Shown: piece after piece, positions 35,803-43,904 of the stretch
Layout: each line of letters opens with the position of its first letter
Numbering within the stretch: the stretch's first letter is position 1
Source of the DNA: Bog-532 sp963828445
GTDB taxonomy: Bacteria; Actinomycetota; Actinomycetes; Streptosporangiales; Streptosporangiaceae
Direction: 5' to 3'
Length of the DNA: 64,000 nucleotides
Assembly: GCA_963828445.1 (NCBI GenBank)
Contig: CAWHFP010000001.1
Location: forward strand, 1,364,001 to 1,428,000
Made by a program: the position numbers and the translations under genes
The notes under the pieces: model-generated
Database searches by the model: none
What the model saw: the letters and a program-made list of their open reading frames with translations, nothing else
What the model was told of the DNA's origin: nothing

Positions 35803-36417
35803 TCAGCCGCGCGGGCCGTAGGCGAGCAGGAAGACGTGCACGCCGCTCCGGATGACCTTCTCGGTCTCCTCGGCGGAGATCGCGAACGTGCCGAACAGGG
35901 ACCGGGTGTTGAGCTGGTTGAGGGTGAGCGCGGTGAGGTGCTGGGTGGCCTGTACCGGGTCGTCGATGACCAGCAGGCCCCGGTCGGCCAGCCGGGTGAG
36001 CCGGGCCGCGATCACGTCGGTGACCGTGCCCCGCTGGCGCCAGGGCTCGGTCAGCACCGGGAACCGGCGGGCCTCGGTGATCAGGAGCCGGATGAGGGCG
36101 CCCCGCTCGGGCAGCTGGGTGATGGTCCGGCCCATCTCCCGCAGCGTCTCGACCAGGGTCCGCTCCAGGGCCGAGGGGTCGCTGAGGTCGTCCAGGTGGC
36201 GGCCGACGACCTCTTCGACCAGGCCGATCATCCAGGTGAAGGTGCGCTGGGTCACCACCAGGAACAGGTTCTCCTTGTCCCCGAAGTGGTTGTAGACGGT
36301 GCGCTTGGACACCCCGGCCTCGGCGGCGATGGCGTCGACGCTGGTCCGTTCGTAGCCGTCCCGGGTGAACAGGGTCAGCGCGGCCTGCTGGATCTCCTCG
36401 CGTTTGCGCTCCGACAC
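35803..36417 (-). CDS. TetR-family transcriptional repressor
   Basis: 204 residues from GTG 36417 (MSERKREEIQQAALTLFTRD). The HTH lies at about 24-47 (TSVDAIAAEAGVSKRTVYNH, then FGDKENLF). The ligand-binding half resembles TetR_C proteins (LGPxx absent, ALTLNQLNTRSLFGTF). The chosen GTG has no ribosome-binding site. A much better start, ATG 36471 after GGAGGGGAGAGGAG, is out of frame: reading from it gives MTGTEVVLGPG, and one extra G in the GGG run near 36440 would join it to PFHADARSVSERKRE. I suspect a single-base deletion. Divergent from the MFS pump with a double operator between. Confidence 0.88.
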   Translation of the reverse strand: MSERKREEIQQAALTLFTRDGYERTSVDAIAAEAGVSKRTVYNHFGDKENLFLVVTQRTFTWMIGLVEEVVGRHLDDLSDPSALERTLVETLREMGRTITQLPERGALIRLLITEARRFPVLTEPWRQRGTVTDVIAARLTRLADRGLLVIDDPVQATQHLTALTLNQLNTRSLFGTFAISAEETEKVIRSGVHVFLLAYGPRG

Positions 36418-36531
36418 CGACCGCGCGTCCGCGTGGAACGGCCCGGGCCCAGAACGACCTCGGTGCCGGTCATCGGCACTCCTCTCCCCCCGTCGGGCCG
36501 GACACCGAAGTATACGGCGGCGCTCCGCAGA

Positions 36532-36581
36532 GTAAACTACACCGTGCAGTTTACAAATATGCACTGCACGGTGTAGTTTAC
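36532..36581. promoter_or_regulatory. Double TetR operator between tetR and the MFS gene
   Basis: A perfect 19-bp inverted repeat: left arm 36532-36550, 12-nt spacer, right arm 36563-36581. The left side is itself a palindromic operator, TAAACT-N9-AGTTTA (36533-36553); the right side repeats it with a weaker outer half. Inside are a -35 TTTACA (36550-36555) and a -10 TAGTTT (36574-36579) 18 bp apart for the pump gene. A bound repressor would cover both promoter hexamers. Confidence 0.88.
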
Positions 36582-36585
36582 CTGC

Positions 36586-38040
36586 ATGGCTACTTCATCT
36601 GGATCCTTGGCGACGGCCAGCCAGGCGCCCGCGAAGGCGCCCGACAAGCTGGACCCGGCCCTGATCAAGCTGACCGCGATCTTGATGGTGGGAGCGATCG
36701 CGGCCCTGCTCGACACCACGATCGTCAACGTCGGCCTCGACGCCATCGCCCGCGATCTGCACACCACGGTGTCCACCGTTCAGTGGGTGATGACGGGCTA
36801 CCTGCTGTCGTTCGGCATGGTCATCCCGCTCAACGGGTGGGCCATCGGCCGGTTCGGGGCCCGGGCGACCTGGCTGGCCTCGCTGGCCTTGTTCCTGGCC
36901 GGTTCGGTGGCCTCCGGCCTGGCCTGGAACATCGGCAGCCTGGTGGCGTTCCGCGTCATCCAGGGCATCGGCGGGGGCATGCTGATGCCGGTCCTGACCA
37001 CGCTGCTCATCCAGGCCGCGGGCGGCCGCTCGCTGGGGCGGCTGATGGCCACGGTCAGCCTCCCGGCCGTGGTGGTGCCGGTGGCCGGCCCGATCGTGGG
37101 CGGCCTGATCGTCAGCAACCTGAGCTGGCGCTGGCTGTTCTACGTCAACGTGCCGATCTGCCTGGCCGGTCTCTTCCTGGCCTGGCGCGGGCTGCCGGCC
37201 AGCACCGCCACCAGGGCCGCGGCCAGGCCCCGGCTCGACCTGATCGGGCTGGGCCTGCTCTCCCCCGGTCTGGCGGCCGTGCTCTACGGGCTGGCCCAGG
37301 TCAGCATCCACCACGGCTTCGGCCACCTGGCCGTGATCATCCCGCTGACCGCGGGCCTGCTGGCCCTGGCCGCGTTCATCGTCCGGGCCCGGCGCGGCGG
37401 GGGCGGCACCCACCCGGTCATCGATCTGCGCCTGTTCCGGGTGCGGTCGTTCACCGGGGCGGCCAGCCTGATGTTCGTGGCCGGGCTGGCCATGTACGGG
37501 GCGCTGCTGCTGATCCCGCTGTACTACCAGCAGGTGCGCGGGGCCAGCGCGCTGACCGCCGGGCTGCTGCTGGTCCCGCAGGGCGTGGGCTCGCTGCTGC
37601 CGCGGACGATCGCGGGCAGGCTCACCGACCGGATCGGGCCCAAGCCGGTGATCCTGACCGGGATGGCGCTGGCCGCGCTGGGCACGCTGCCGTTCGCGCT
37701 GGCGGGCCCGCACACCAGCGAGGTGCTGCTGAGCGCCGGGCTGTTCGTGCGCGGCGCGGGCCTGGCCGCCGCCACCATCGCGGTGATGGCGACCGCGTTC
37801 ACCGGCCTGACCCCGGCCCAGGTCCCGCACGCGAGCAGCGCGACCCGGATCCTGCAGCAGGTCGGCGGGTCGTTCGGGACGGCGGTGCTCACCGTCATCC
37901 TCGAACTCCAGCTGGCCAGCGGCCACACCGCCGGGCTGGCGGCCGCGTTCGGCCACACGTTCTGGTGGGCCACCGGCTTCACCGTGGCCGGGGCGCTGCC
38001 CGCGTTGCTGCTACGCAGGCCGCCACGATCGCAGCGGTGA
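36586..38040 (+). CDS. MFS drug exporter, DHA2 (EmrB/QacA) family, 14 TM
   Basis: 484 residues, membrane pump for drugs or metabolites driven by protons. Motif D1 LLDTTIVNVGLDAIARDL, motif A-like NGWAIGRFGARATWLASLAL, the motif C region around PAVVVPVAGPIVGGLI, and SWRWLFYVNVPICLAG are all DHA2 hallmarks; about 14 hydrophobic segments are visible. The ATG is only seven bases after the proposed -10 and lacks any ribosome-binding site, so the mRNA is probably leaderless. The start is fixed by the operator. Control by the divergent TetR is strongly implied. Confidence 0.93.
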   Translation: MATSSGSLATASQAPAKAPDKLDPALIKLTAILMVGAIAALLDTTIVNVGLDAIARDLHTTVSTVQWVMTGYLLSFGMVIPLNGWAIGRFGARATWLASLALFLAGSVASGLAWNIGSLVAFRVIQGIGGGMLMPVLTTLLIQAAGGRSLGRLMATVSLPAVVVPVAGPIVGGLIVSNLSWRWLFYVNVPICLAGLFLAWRGLPASTATRAAARPRLDLIGLGLLSPGLAAVLYGLAQVSIHHGFGHLAVIIPLTAGLLALAAFIVRARRGGGGTHPVIDLRLFRVRSFTGAASLMFVAGLAMYGALLLIPLYYQQVRGASALTAGLLLVPQGVGSLLPRTIAGRLTDRIGPKPVILTGMALAALGTLPFALAGPHTSEVLLSAGLFVRGAGLAAATIAVMATAFTGLTPAQVPHASSATRILQQVGGSFGTAVLTVILELQLASGHTAGLAAAFGHTFWWATGFTVAGALPALLLRRPPRSQR

Positions 38041-38048
38041 AGCGGGAC

Positions 38049-38081
38049 GGCGCGGCATGCTCGGGGAAGTCACGCCGCGCC
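38049..38081. terminator. Possible bidirectional hairpin between convergent genes
   Basis: GGCGCGGC (38049-38056) and GCCGCGCC (38074-38081) can pair, with a 17-nt loop, at the meeting point of the MFS gene and the RsbW-like gene. No T-tract follows on either side, so termination is only inferred from position. Confidence 0.3.
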
Positions 38082-38591
38082 GCCCCCGTCTCGCCAGCCC
38101 CGGGCCGCCGCCCAGGGCGCCCGGTGCGCGGCCAGCACCGCCACCGGCCAGGAGGCCTCGGCCCACACCGTGCGGCCGGGGCCCGCGTCGTAGTAGCCCC
38201 AGCGACTGGCGCTGGCGGCCACCAGGGCCAGGCCCAGGCCGCACACGGGCAGGTCGTCCACGTCCTCGTCGACGGCATCGGCATCGACCGGTGCGCCCGC
38301 GGCCGGTTCGGTCGGGCCGCCCGCGTCGGTGACCGCGACCCGCGCGACACCGCTGCGCGGGCAGGTCACCTCGACGGTGAAGTAGCCACCGACGCCCGAG
38401 GCGGTGTGGACCACGGCGTTGGCGGCCAGCTCCGACGTACAGGACACCAGGGCGTCCCGGGCCGGGCAGTCATCCAGCAGGCAGGCCACGAACCGGCGGG
38501 CCTCGCCCACCTGGTCCAAGGTGCCCGGGAAGACCCGCATCCAGCGCAGGCCCCGCTGTTCCTCGGCCGGGCACAACTCAGCCCCAGCCAC
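38070..38591 (-). CDS. RsbW-like ATP-binding protein (HATPase_c, anti-sigma/kinase type)
   Basis: 173 residues if started at GTG 38591; ATG 38540 (MRVFPGTLDQVGEARRFVAC) is an equally sensible start. GHKL ATPase motifs: N box SCTSELAANAVVHTASG, G1 VAVTDAGGP, G2-like CGLGLALVAASASRWGYY. Proteins like this are very common in streptomycetes next to XRE-DUF397 pairs, where they may phosphorylate or sequester partners. It is divergent from the XRE gene here, with a repeat-containing 170-bp spacer. Confidence 0.85.
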   Translation of the reverse strand: MAGAELCPAEEQRGLRWMRVFPGTLDQVGEARRFVACLLDDCPARDALVSCTSELAANAVVHTASGVGGYFTVEVTCPRSGVARVAVTDAGGPTEPAAGAPVDADAVDEDVDDLPVCGLGLALVAASASRWGYYDAGPGRTVWAEASWPVAVLAAHRAPWAAARGWRDGGGAA

Positions 38592-38622
38592 GATTTGACG
38601 CCATCATCCGCCACCCCTCGGA

Positions 38623-38673
38623 TACTCAGCGCACTGCTGCTTCGCTGCTCGGCACGATCCGTTACTCAGCGCA
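38623..38673 (+). promoter_or_regulatory. 11-bp direct repeats upstream of the XRE gene, with nearby -10
   Basis: TACTCAGCGCA occurs at 38623-38633 and 38663-38673, exactly 40 bp (about four helical turns) apart, before a -10-like TATACT at 38697-38702. The spacing suits a regulator binding one face of the DNA, probably the XRE protein itself. Confidence 0.5.
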
Positions 38674-38763
38674 TGCTTTTGGTGCCAAGCTGTGACTATA
38701 CTCCCGCACAAGCACGCTAGGTGCAAGGTTGCGAGTTACAAGGCTTACAGGGGGAGATCACGC

Positions 38764-39615
38764 ATGGCGGATCACATCCCGACCGTGCGGCAGCGCCGCC
38801 TGGCCCAGGCCCTGCGGGAGCTGCGGCACGAGGCCGGGCTGACCCAGGACGCGGTGGCGGCGCGGATGGGCTGGCACACCTCCAAGCTGTTCCGGCTGGA
38901 GAACGCGCGCAGTCCCCGGGTCGACTGGCTGGACGTCCGGGAGCTGATGGACATGTACGGCGTCCGCAGCCCGCACCGGGAGGCGCTGATCCAGCTGGCC
39001 AAGGACGCTCGGATGATGGGCTGGTGGACGCCGTACCGGGACGTGTTCACCGGGTCCTACGTGGCCCTGGAGGATGAGGCGTCGGCGATGCGGCTGTACT
39101 GCCCCGAGCTGGTGCCCGGGCTGCTGCAGACCGAGGCCTACGCGCGGGCGGTGATCCGCGCGGTCCGGCCCGGCTACGACGCCGAAAGCGTGGAACGCCG
39201 GGTCGCCGCCCGGCTGACCCGGCAGAAGGTGCTGCTGGGCCGGGCGTCACCGCCCGACCTGGTGGTGGTGCTCAACGAGGCGGTGCTGCGGCGTCTGGTC
39301 GGCGACCGGGACGTGATGGCGGCCCAGCTGGAGGCGCTGCACGACGCCGCCCGGCAACGGCAGGTGAGCCTGCAGGTGCTGCCGTTCAGCGCCGGGGCCC
39401 ACGCCAGCCTGGAGGGCGGGTTCGTGGTGATCCAGTTCCCGGAGGAAGCCGACCCGGACGTCGTTTACGTCGAGGGCATCATGGGCGATCTGTACCTGGA
39501 AAGCGTGGAGGAGGTAAGGCGGTACCAGTCGGCATTTGAGCGTAATCAGGCGGTAGCGTTCAGCCCTCAAGAAAGCCTTACGTTTATTGAGAAAATGGTT
39601 AGACAGCTAGGCTGA
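38764..39615 (+). CDS. XRE-family regulator with DUF5753 (Abr-type)
   Basis: 283 residues from ATG 38764 with GGGGGAGATC upstream. The N-terminal HTH (RRLAQALRELRHEAGLTQDA, VAARMGWHTSKLFRLENARS) is followed by a ~180-residue DUF5753 domain (ASAMRLYCPELVPGLLQTEA, RRVAARLTRQKVLLGRASPP, VLPFSAGAHASLEGGFVVIQ). This architecture is found with DUF397 proteins in actinomycetes, often affecting development and antibiotic production. The DUF397 gene follows after 84 bp. Confidence 0.93.
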   Translation: MADHIPTVRQRRLAQALRELRHEAGLTQDAVAARMGWHTSKLFRLENARSPRVDWLDVRELMDMYGVRSPHREALIQLAKDARMMGWWTPYRDVFTGSYVALEDEASAMRLYCPELVPGLLQTEAYARAVIRAVRPGYDAESVERRVAARLTRQKVLLGRASPPDLVVVLNEAVLRRLVGDRDVMAAQLEALHDAARQRQVSLQVLPFSAGAHASLEGGFVVIQFPEEADPDVVYVEGIMGDLYLESVEEVRRYQSAFERNQAVAFSPQESLTFIEKMVRQLG

Positions 39616-39699
39616 GCGGAAAAAATGCATCAGGCGGCTCGCACGGGGCGAGCCATGCGCATCACCGGCGGGCACCGCCGTGAGAGGCAGGGAGCAGTG

Positions 39700-39888
39700 A
39701 TGGGCAAAGCCGGCATCGCTGGCACGTGGCGCAAGTCCAGCCACAGCGGGGGCGACAACAACTGCGTCGAGGTGGGGACGACCGGCGCGGGGGTCGCGGT
39801 CCGCGACACCAAGGACCTGCCCGGCGGCGCGCTGCGGTTCAGCGCGAGCGCGTGGCAGGCGTTCACGGAAGGCATTAGCCGGCCGTAG
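39700..39888 (+). CDS. DUF397 small protein
   Basis: 62 residues from ATG 39700 with AGGGAG upstream. GTWRKSSHSGGDNNCVEV, VAVRDTKDLPGGALRFSASA and WQAFTEGI cover the whole DUF397 domain. The family is the usual partner of XRE-DUF5753 regulators and is thought to modulate them. A longer in-frame extension back to 39625 has no ribosome-binding site and is rejected. Confidence 0.92.
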   Translation: MGKAGIAGTWRKSSHSGGDNNCVEVGTTGAGVAVRDTKDLPGGALRFSASAWQAFTEGISRP

Positions 39889-40110
39889 GCCCAGCCGCTT
39901 TCTAATGTCGCGCCGCGGAGACGGCGGCGTGCGTGGCGCAATTACAAGACGCCATAACTGCGGAGATAACGTCCCGGATCTAATCAATTTCGCAGGGTAA
40001 TTTGCGGCACCGCAATGCGGGCACGGCCGTCATAATCGGCGCCCACGGCCGGCAAATGCATATTTCGCTGACTCTTGCGCCCTCTTCCCTGGCTGACCGG
40101 GGAGAGCGCA

Positions 40111-40139
40111 CACTACGGAGAAGAAGATCATCCGTAGTG
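40111..40139. promoter_or_regulatory. Inverted repeat CACTACGGA-N11-TCCGTAGTG before the APC permease
   Basis: A perfect 9-bp inverted repeat ending one base before the GAGGAGG ribosome-binding site of the permease (ATG 40150). It could be a repressor operator downstream of the promoter or an mRNA hairpin that restricts ribosome access. No divergent or adjacent regulator gene is obvious. Confidence 0.6.
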
Positions 40140-40149
40140 AGGAGGCGGC

Positions 40150-41652
40150 ATGCCGGGAGCTTCGTCGGGTGGTGGCCTGCGGCGGTCGCTGTCGGTCTGG
40201 CAGGCCATTGGCCTGTCGATCGCGCTGATGGCGCCCAGCATGGCGGCCAACATCAACCCGCAGGCCAGCGCGGCCACGGCGGGCCGGGCGGTGCCGCTCG
40301 CGTTCCTGATCGCCGCGGTCGGCGTGCTGCTGGTGTCGTACACGTTCGTGCGGCTGTGCCAGTACTACCACCACTCCGGCTCGGTCTACGCCTTCGTCGG
40401 CGCGACCCTGGGCTCGCGGGCGGGCGTGGTGGCGGGCTGGGGCCTGCTGGGCACCTACACGTTCTACGCGGTGGTGACGTCCTCGGCGGCCGGCATCTTC
40501 GGCACCGCCTTCCTGAACTCGGTCGGGGCCTGGCCGCACCCGCCGTCGTGGGCGCCGTTCCTGCTGGCCGGGGTGGCCATCGCGCTGACCCTGGTGGTGG
40601 CCATCTTCCCGGCCCGGCGCGGCACCAACGTGCTGCTGTCGGTGGAAGGCGGCACGGTCGCGCTGATCCTGATCGTGACCGTGGTGGTGCTGGTCCGGCT
40701 GCTGGCCGGGAACGCGCCGGGCGGGCACCACTTCACGCTGAGCGTGTTCGCGCCGCCCCCCGGGACCAGCTTCTCGCCGTTGTTCCTGGCCGTGGTGTTC
40801 GGCTTCCTGTCCTTCGCCGGGTTCGAGGCGGCCTCCACCCTGGGTGAGGAGACCACCAACCCCACCCGCGACATCCCGCGGGCCATCTTCGGCACCGCCG
40901 TCTTCGGCGGCATCTACTTCGTGGTGGTGACCGCGATCGAGATGATGGGGTTCGGCGCCGGCAAGGCCGGGGTCACCGCGTTCTCCAGTTCGTCCTCGCT
41001 GCTGGGTGACCTGGGGTCGAGCTACGTCGGAGCCTGGATCGGCGACGTCATCACGCTGGGCACCACGATCAGCGCGTTCGGCTGCTGCCTGGCCTCGACG
41101 GTGGGCGCGTCCCGGCTGATGTACGCGCTGGCCCGGGACACGGGCGGGGACCGCGGACTGGGCCGGGCCGCCCGCAACGGCTCCCCCGTCACCGCCACCG
41201 TGACCATCGTGGCCTTCGCGGTCGCGATCTACGTCATCTACCTGGCCGCGTTCGGGGCCACCGCCGAGGACAGCTTCGCCTGGTCGGGCACGATCGGCAC
41301 GCTGATCCTGCTGGTGGTGTACGTGCTGGCCACGATCGGGTGCGTGATCCTGGTCTTCGTGCGGCGCAAGCTGCCGGTGCCGATGTGGCAGATCATCGTC
41401 CCGATCCTGGCCCTGGTCGTGCTGGGCTACACGCTGTACCGCAACGTGATCCCGTACCCCCCGTCCGGGCCGGGCCAGTGGTTCCCGGTGGTGGCGGGCG
41501 TCTGGCTGCTGGCCGCGCTGGTCGCGGTGCTGGTGGCGCCGGGCTTCGCCCGCCGGCTGGGGGACGCGCTGACCGCGCGGGAGGGTATCGCCGCCCCGGG
41601 CGCGGAGGCCGCCGCGACCGACGTGCCGGACGACCAGAGCCGACGTGCCTGA
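40150..41652 (+). CDS. APC-superfamily amino acid/polyamine permease
   Basis: 500 residues, about 12 membrane segments, start ATG 40150 with GAGGAGG. LSVWQAIGLSIALMAPSMAA, YTFVRLCQYYHHSGSVYAFV and FLSFAGFEAASTLGEETTNP (the conserved GFE-x2-x-LGEE region in TM6) place it in the APC family. Substrate not predictable: amino acids, GABA or polyamines. Its end overlaps the next gene by 8 bp, so permease and amidohydrolase act in one pathway. Confidence 0.9.
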   Translation: MPGASSGGGLRRSLSVWQAIGLSIALMAPSMAANINPQASAATAGRAVPLAFLIAAVGVLLVSYTFVRLCQYYHHSGSVYAFVGATLGSRAGVVAGWGLLGTYTFYAVVTSSAAGIFGTAFLNSVGAWPHPPSWAPFLLAGVAIALTLVVAIFPARRGTNVLLSVEGGTVALILIVTVVVLVRLLAGNAPGGHHFTLSVFAPPPGTSFSPLFLAVVFGFLSFAGFEAASTLGEETTNPTRDIPRAIFGTAVFGGIYFVVVTAIEMMGFGAGKAGVTAFSSSSSLLGDLGSSYVGAWIGDVITLGTTISAFGCCLASTVGASRLMYALARDTGGDRGLGRAARNGSPVTATVTIVAFAVAIYVIYLAAFGATAEDSFAWSGTIGTLILLVVYVLATIGCVILVFVRRKLPVPMWQIIVPILALVVLGYTLYRNVIPYPPSGPGQWFPVVAGVWLLAALVAVLVAPGFARRLGDALTAREGIAAPGAEAAATDVPDDQSRRA

Positions 41653-42811
41653 CCCGGAGCTGCTGCCGGGCCTGCTCCCGGCCGTGGCCGAACTGGGGCT
41701 GGCCGACCACCACTGCCACGGGGTGGTCGGCCGGGACCTGGACCGGCCCGCGTTCGAGGCCATGCTGACCGAGGCCGACTACGTGGGTGAGCCGGGGGTG
41801 ACGATGTTCGGCACCCAGCTCGGGCTGGCCCTGCGGCGCTACTGCCCGCCGGTGCTGGGCCTGCCCGCGCACACCGGGCCGGACGAGTACCTGGCCGCCC
41901 GGGCCGCGCTCGGGTGGGAGGAGGTCAGCCGCAGGTTCCTGCGGGCGGCCGGCCTGGACGCGCTGTACGTCGACACCGGGTTCGAGCCGGAGCCGCTGAC
42001 CGCACCGGCCGAACTGGGCACGCTGGCCGACGCGGCCACCCGCGAGGTGGTCCGGCTGGAGCAGGTGGCCGAGTCGGTGGCGGCCGGCCTGGCCGGTGAC
42101 GCGGGCGCGGCGGGCGCATTCGGGCCCGCGTTCCGGGCCGCGCTGGCCGGCCGGGCCCGGAACGCGATCGGGCTCAAGTCGGTGGCGGCCTACCGGGTCG
42201 GCCTGGACCTGGCCCCGGCCCGGCCGACCGGGACCGAGGTCGCGGTGGCCGCGGCCCACTGGCTGGACACCCCCTCGGGCCGGCCCGGACGGCTGGCCGA
42301 CCCGGTGCTGCACCGGTTCTTCATCTGGTGCGGGGCCGACCTGGGCCTGCCCATCCAGTTCCACGTCGGCTACGGCGACCGCGACGTCGACCTGCACCGG
42401 TGCAACCCGCTGCTGCTGACGCCCCTGCTGCGGGCCCTGGAGCCGGCCGGCGTGCCGATCATGCTGCTGCACAACTACCCGTTCCACCGCGAGGCCGGGT
42501 ACCTGGCCCAGGTGTTCCCGCGGGTGTACGTGGACACCGGGCTGGCCACCCACAACCTGGGCCGTGGTTCGGCGCGGCTGATCGCCGAGACCCTGGAGCT
42601 GACCCCGTTCGGCAAGTTCCTGTACTCCTCGGACGGGTTCGGCCTGCCCGAGCTGCACTACCTGGGGGCGGTGCTGTTCCGGCGCGGGCTGTCGGAGTTC
42701 CTGCGAGCCGGCCTGGACGACGGCAGCTGGACCATGGCCGACGCCGAGCAGATCGCCCGCCAGGCCGGCCACGAGAACGCCGGCCGGGTGTACGGGAAAA
42801 CGGCGGGATAG
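41645..42811 (+). CDS. Amidohydrolase-family protein (FluG N-domain-like)
   Basis: 388 residues from GTG 41645 inside the permease end. Metal motif DHHCHG near the N-terminus (H-x-H), then IQFHVGYGDRDVDLHRC, MLLHNYPFHREAGYLAQVFP, VYVDTGLATHN and the Asp of FLYSSDGFGLPELHYLGA. This arrangement is the amidohydrolase_2/FluG type, often fused to or beside glutamine synthetase-like enzymes that process gamma-glutamyl compounds; no such gene is next to it. With the permease it probably handles an imported nitrogen compound. The exact reaction is unknown. Confidence 0.8.
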   Translation: MPDPELLPGLLPAVAELGLADHHCHGVVGRDLDRPAFEAMLTEADYVGEPGVTMFGTQLGLALRRYCPPVLGLPAHTGPDEYLAARAALGWEEVSRRFLRAAGLDALYVDTGFEPEPLTAPAELGTLADAATREVVRLEQVAESVAAGLAGDAGAAGAFGPAFRAALAGRARNAIGLKSVAAYRVGLDLAPARPTGTEVAVAAAHWLDTPSGRPGRLADPVLHRFFIWCGADLGLPIQFHVGYGDRDVDLHRCNPLLLTPLLRALEPAGVPIMLLHNYPFHREAGYLAQVFPRVYVDTGLATHNLGRGSARLIAETLELTPFGKFLYSSDGFGLPELHYLGAVLFRRGLSEFLRAGLDDGSWTMADAEQIARQAGHENAGRVYGKTAG

Positions 42812-42849
42812 CCCGGGCGCGACCTCACGTCCGGGGCCGGTGGGGCGGT

Positions 42850-43275
42850 GTACTGGCTCGGGCACCAGGCCATGCTGGGGATCAACCGCAACTCGCAGAG
42901 CTGGGCCAACCTGGACCGCACCCGCGAGGTCGCGGTGGCGCTGCCGTCCGCGGACCAGGTGGACGCGGTCAGCCAGCTGGCCCTGGTGCCTGGCCGGACC
43001 TGATCGCGCCGCCGCTGGTGGCCGACTGCCCGGTGGTCCTGGAGTGCACCGTCGATCACATGGACCCCGGCCATGCGCGGATCCCGGCGGTCGAGGTCAC
43101 GGTGCGCCGGGTGCACGCGTCGCCGGACATCGTGATGGCCGGCCGCCCCAACCGGATCGACCCGGACCGCTGGCGGCCGCTGATCATGAGCTTCCAGCAC
43201 TTCTACGGCCTGGCCGACGGGCGGCTGGTCCCGTCCCGGCTGGCCAGCGTGGACGAGGAGCTGTACCGGGTCTAG
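42850..43275 (+). pseudogene. Flavin reductase (DIM6/NTAB)-like remnant
   Basis: Two pieces of a flavin-binding split-barrel protein. The first (42850-43002) reads VYWLGHQAMLGINRNSQSWA then NLDRTREVAVALPSADQVDA and stops at TGA. The second is in another frame: PDLIAPPLVADCPVVLECTV, RIPAVEVTVRRVHASPDIVM, DPDRWRPLIMSFQHFYGLAD, LVPSRLASVDEELYRV, stopping at 43275. Family members have ~35 residues before the first piece (start and FMN-contact region) and ~30 more between the pieces; both are missing here. This is genuine decay, unlike the single-base shifts elsewhere. Confidence 0.8.
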
Positions 43276-43320
43276 TCAGGGTCGGCTACCGTCGTAACTG
43301 AGCCCAAGGAACGGAGTGCC

Positions 43321-43890
43321 ATGGCGCAGCAGTACGGCGAGATCAGTGACCGGCTGGCGAAGTTCATCGCGGCCCAGCACATGTACTTCGTGGCCACCGC
43401 CGCGCGCGACGGGCGGGTCAACGTCTCGCCCAAGGGGCTGGACTCCCTGCGGGTCCTCGGGCCCAACCGGGTGCTCTGGCTGAACGGCACCGGCAGCGGC
43501 AACGAGACCGCCGCCCATCTGCTCGACGTCAACCGGATGACCCTGATGTTCTGCTCGTTCGAACGCCAGCCGCTGATCCTGAGGCTGTACGGCACCGCGA
43601 CCGAGATCCAGCCCGACCAGCCGGAGTGGGACGAGTTCATCGACCTGTTCGCGCCCATGCTCGGCGCCCGGCAGATCTTCGACCTGAGGATCGACCTGGT
43701 CCAGACCTCGTGCGGCTACGGGGTGCCGTTCATGGAGTACGCCGACGACCGCCCGCTGATGGCGCAGTGGGCCGAGAAGAAGGGGCCCGACGGGCTCGAC
43801 GCGTACCACCGCGACAAGAACCTGGCCAGCATCGACGGCTTCCCGACCGGGCTGCGGGTCGCGGACGCGGTGCCCGCGCTGGGCCAGTAG
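43321..43890 (+). CDS. PPOX-class FMN-binding (pyridoxamine 5'-phosphate oxidase-like) protein
   Basis: 189 residues, ATG 43321 after AGGAACGGAG. MAQQYGEISDRLAKFIAAQH, MYFVATAARDGRVNVSPKGL, VLWLNGTGSGNETAAHLLDV and LMFCSFERQPLILRLYGTAT match the split-barrel FMN/F420-binding fold. The enzymatic activity of this group is uncertain. It follows the flavin reductase remnant, but they need not be functionally linked. Confidence 0.88.
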   Translation: MAQQYGEISDRLAKFIAAQHMYFVATAARDGRVNVSPKGLDSLRVLGPNRVLWLNGTGSGNETAAHLLDVNRMTLMFCSFERQPLILRLYGTATEIQPDQPEWDEFIDLFAPMLGARQIFDLRIDLVQTSCGYGVPFMEYADDRPLMAQWAEKKGPDGLDAYHRDKNLASIDGFPTGLRVADAVPALGQ

Positions 43891-43904
43891 CGGCTGACCG
43901 CCGG

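Noticed and set aside
39625..39699. A 25-residue N-terminal extension of the DUF397 protein
   Set aside because: No ribosome-binding site; ATG 39700 has one and gives the normal family length.
40030..41763. A 577-residue minus-strand gene opposite the APC permease
   Set aside because: Arg/Gly/His/Gln-rich shadow of a high-GC gene; the permease on the other strand has clear membrane segments and family motifs.
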